The notes under the pieces were generated by a model. It searched no databases and was not told the DNA's origin. It saw nothing but the letters and a program-made list of their open reading frames with translations. The translations under genes were made by a program, and so were the position numbers. A stretch of DNA of 64,000 nt from Psychrobacter urativorans (GTDB lineage Bacteria > Pseudomonadota > Gammaproteobacteria > Pseudomonadales > Moraxellaceae), in NCBI RefSeq assembly GCF_904846695.1, contig NZ_CAJHBR010000001.1, forward strand, positions 186,001 to 250,000, given 5' to 3'. Shown here piece by piece: positions 63,848-64,000 of this stretch (the stretch's first letter is position 1; each line of letters opens with the position of its first letter).

Positions 63848-64000
63848 ATGCCAATAGATACTATCAATAGCCGTCAGCCCCAGCTTGCGTCAGTAAATAG
63901 ACGTGGCCCATCGACTAGCAAGCATCAACAAATTGGTTTAGAGACTTTAAATAATTTAATTATTATTGTGTTTGAGCATCAACGCTTGACGGCAAAAGAC
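63848..64000 (+). CDS. mcrC: McrC-like protein, 5' part
   Basis: The first 51 codons of a gene cut by the window edge. After a Ser/Gln-rich start (MPIDTINSRQPQLAS) comes NNLIIIVFEHQRLTAKD, in which the VFEHQRL pattern matches the N-terminal strand of McrC proteins. McrC is the endonuclease partner of McrB, with a PD-(D/E)xK domain that would lie beyond the window. The position directly after mcrB supports the call. A GGA lies ten bases before the ATG. Confidence 0.7.
   Translation, partial: MPIDTINSRQPQLASVNRRGPSTSKHQQIGLETLNNLIIIVFEHQRLTAKD

Noticed and set aside
63630-63857. 75-codon frame across the mcrB end
   Set aside because: Met/Leu/Thr-rich shadow of the mcrB frame and its low-complexity tail; no ribosome binding site.

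Overview
The window is a stretch of gammaproteobacterial chromosome, most likely Moraxellaceae and probably Psychrobacter. This is judged from protein style (Gln/Asn-rich insertions, A+T-rich spacers), the wax ester synthase/DGAT gene, gene content and gene order. It was not checked by any search. Nearly everything is core metabolism and housekeeping. The window cuts a gene at each end: an FAD-dependent oxidoreductase at the left and mcrC at the right.

Layout. 0-6 kb: oxidoreductase tail, a possible small RNA, pgsA, two tandem paralogous lipoproteins and two tandem paralogous flavin-split-barrel stress proteins. 6-10.3 kb: purL. 10.3-14.2 kb: the accessory region. It holds a HigBA-type toxin-antitoxin pair bracketed by a second, diverged copy of the purL 3' end, several palindromic repeats and a MITE-like element. 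Next to it is an overlapping two-gene unit made of a nucleotidyltransferase-like protein and an unrecognised partner, then a 58-residue small protein. 14.2-25 kb, mostly minus strand: tdh-kbl (threonine to glycine), pdxJ, a lipoprotein amidase, a DUF2247-like protein, a MOSC protein, rsfS, nadD and pta-ackA. 25.7-29.9 kb: lptM-like gene, lysA, dapF, xerC. 29.9-42.5 kb: nitrilase-family amidase, rpoN-hpf, thiS, DUF423, an unusually long rpoH, a TusA-like protein, an M48 protease, yqeY-rpsU, a cytochrome c with a decayed duplicate, tsaD and crcB. 42.5-46.4 kb: metR and potABC without potD. 46.9-64 kb: carbonic anhydrase, gloA, mscS, cytochrome c', hemF, ribA, dxs, suhB, WS/DGAT, thiG, gspE, an exported RidA, a hotdog protein and mcrBC.

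How genes connect. Deoxyxylulose 5-phosphate from Dxs feeds isoprenoids, PdxJ (vitamin B6) and ThiG/ThiS (thiazole); PLP from the B6 route serves Kbl and LysA. Pta-AckA interconvert acetyl-CoA and acetate. Two alternative sigma factors (RpoN, RpoH) and two ribosome-silencing factors (Hpf, RsfS) sit within 16 kb. The mcrBC pair at the right edge is a methylation-dependent restriction system.

The best candidates for something undescribed are the nucleotidyltransferase-like two-gene unit at 12216-13689 and the purL-end duplication at 10231-12144 that brackets the toxin-antitoxin cargo. Many first in-frame starts are TTG/GTG codons without a ribosome binding site. For those genes I chose the downstream ATG with better support and say so.
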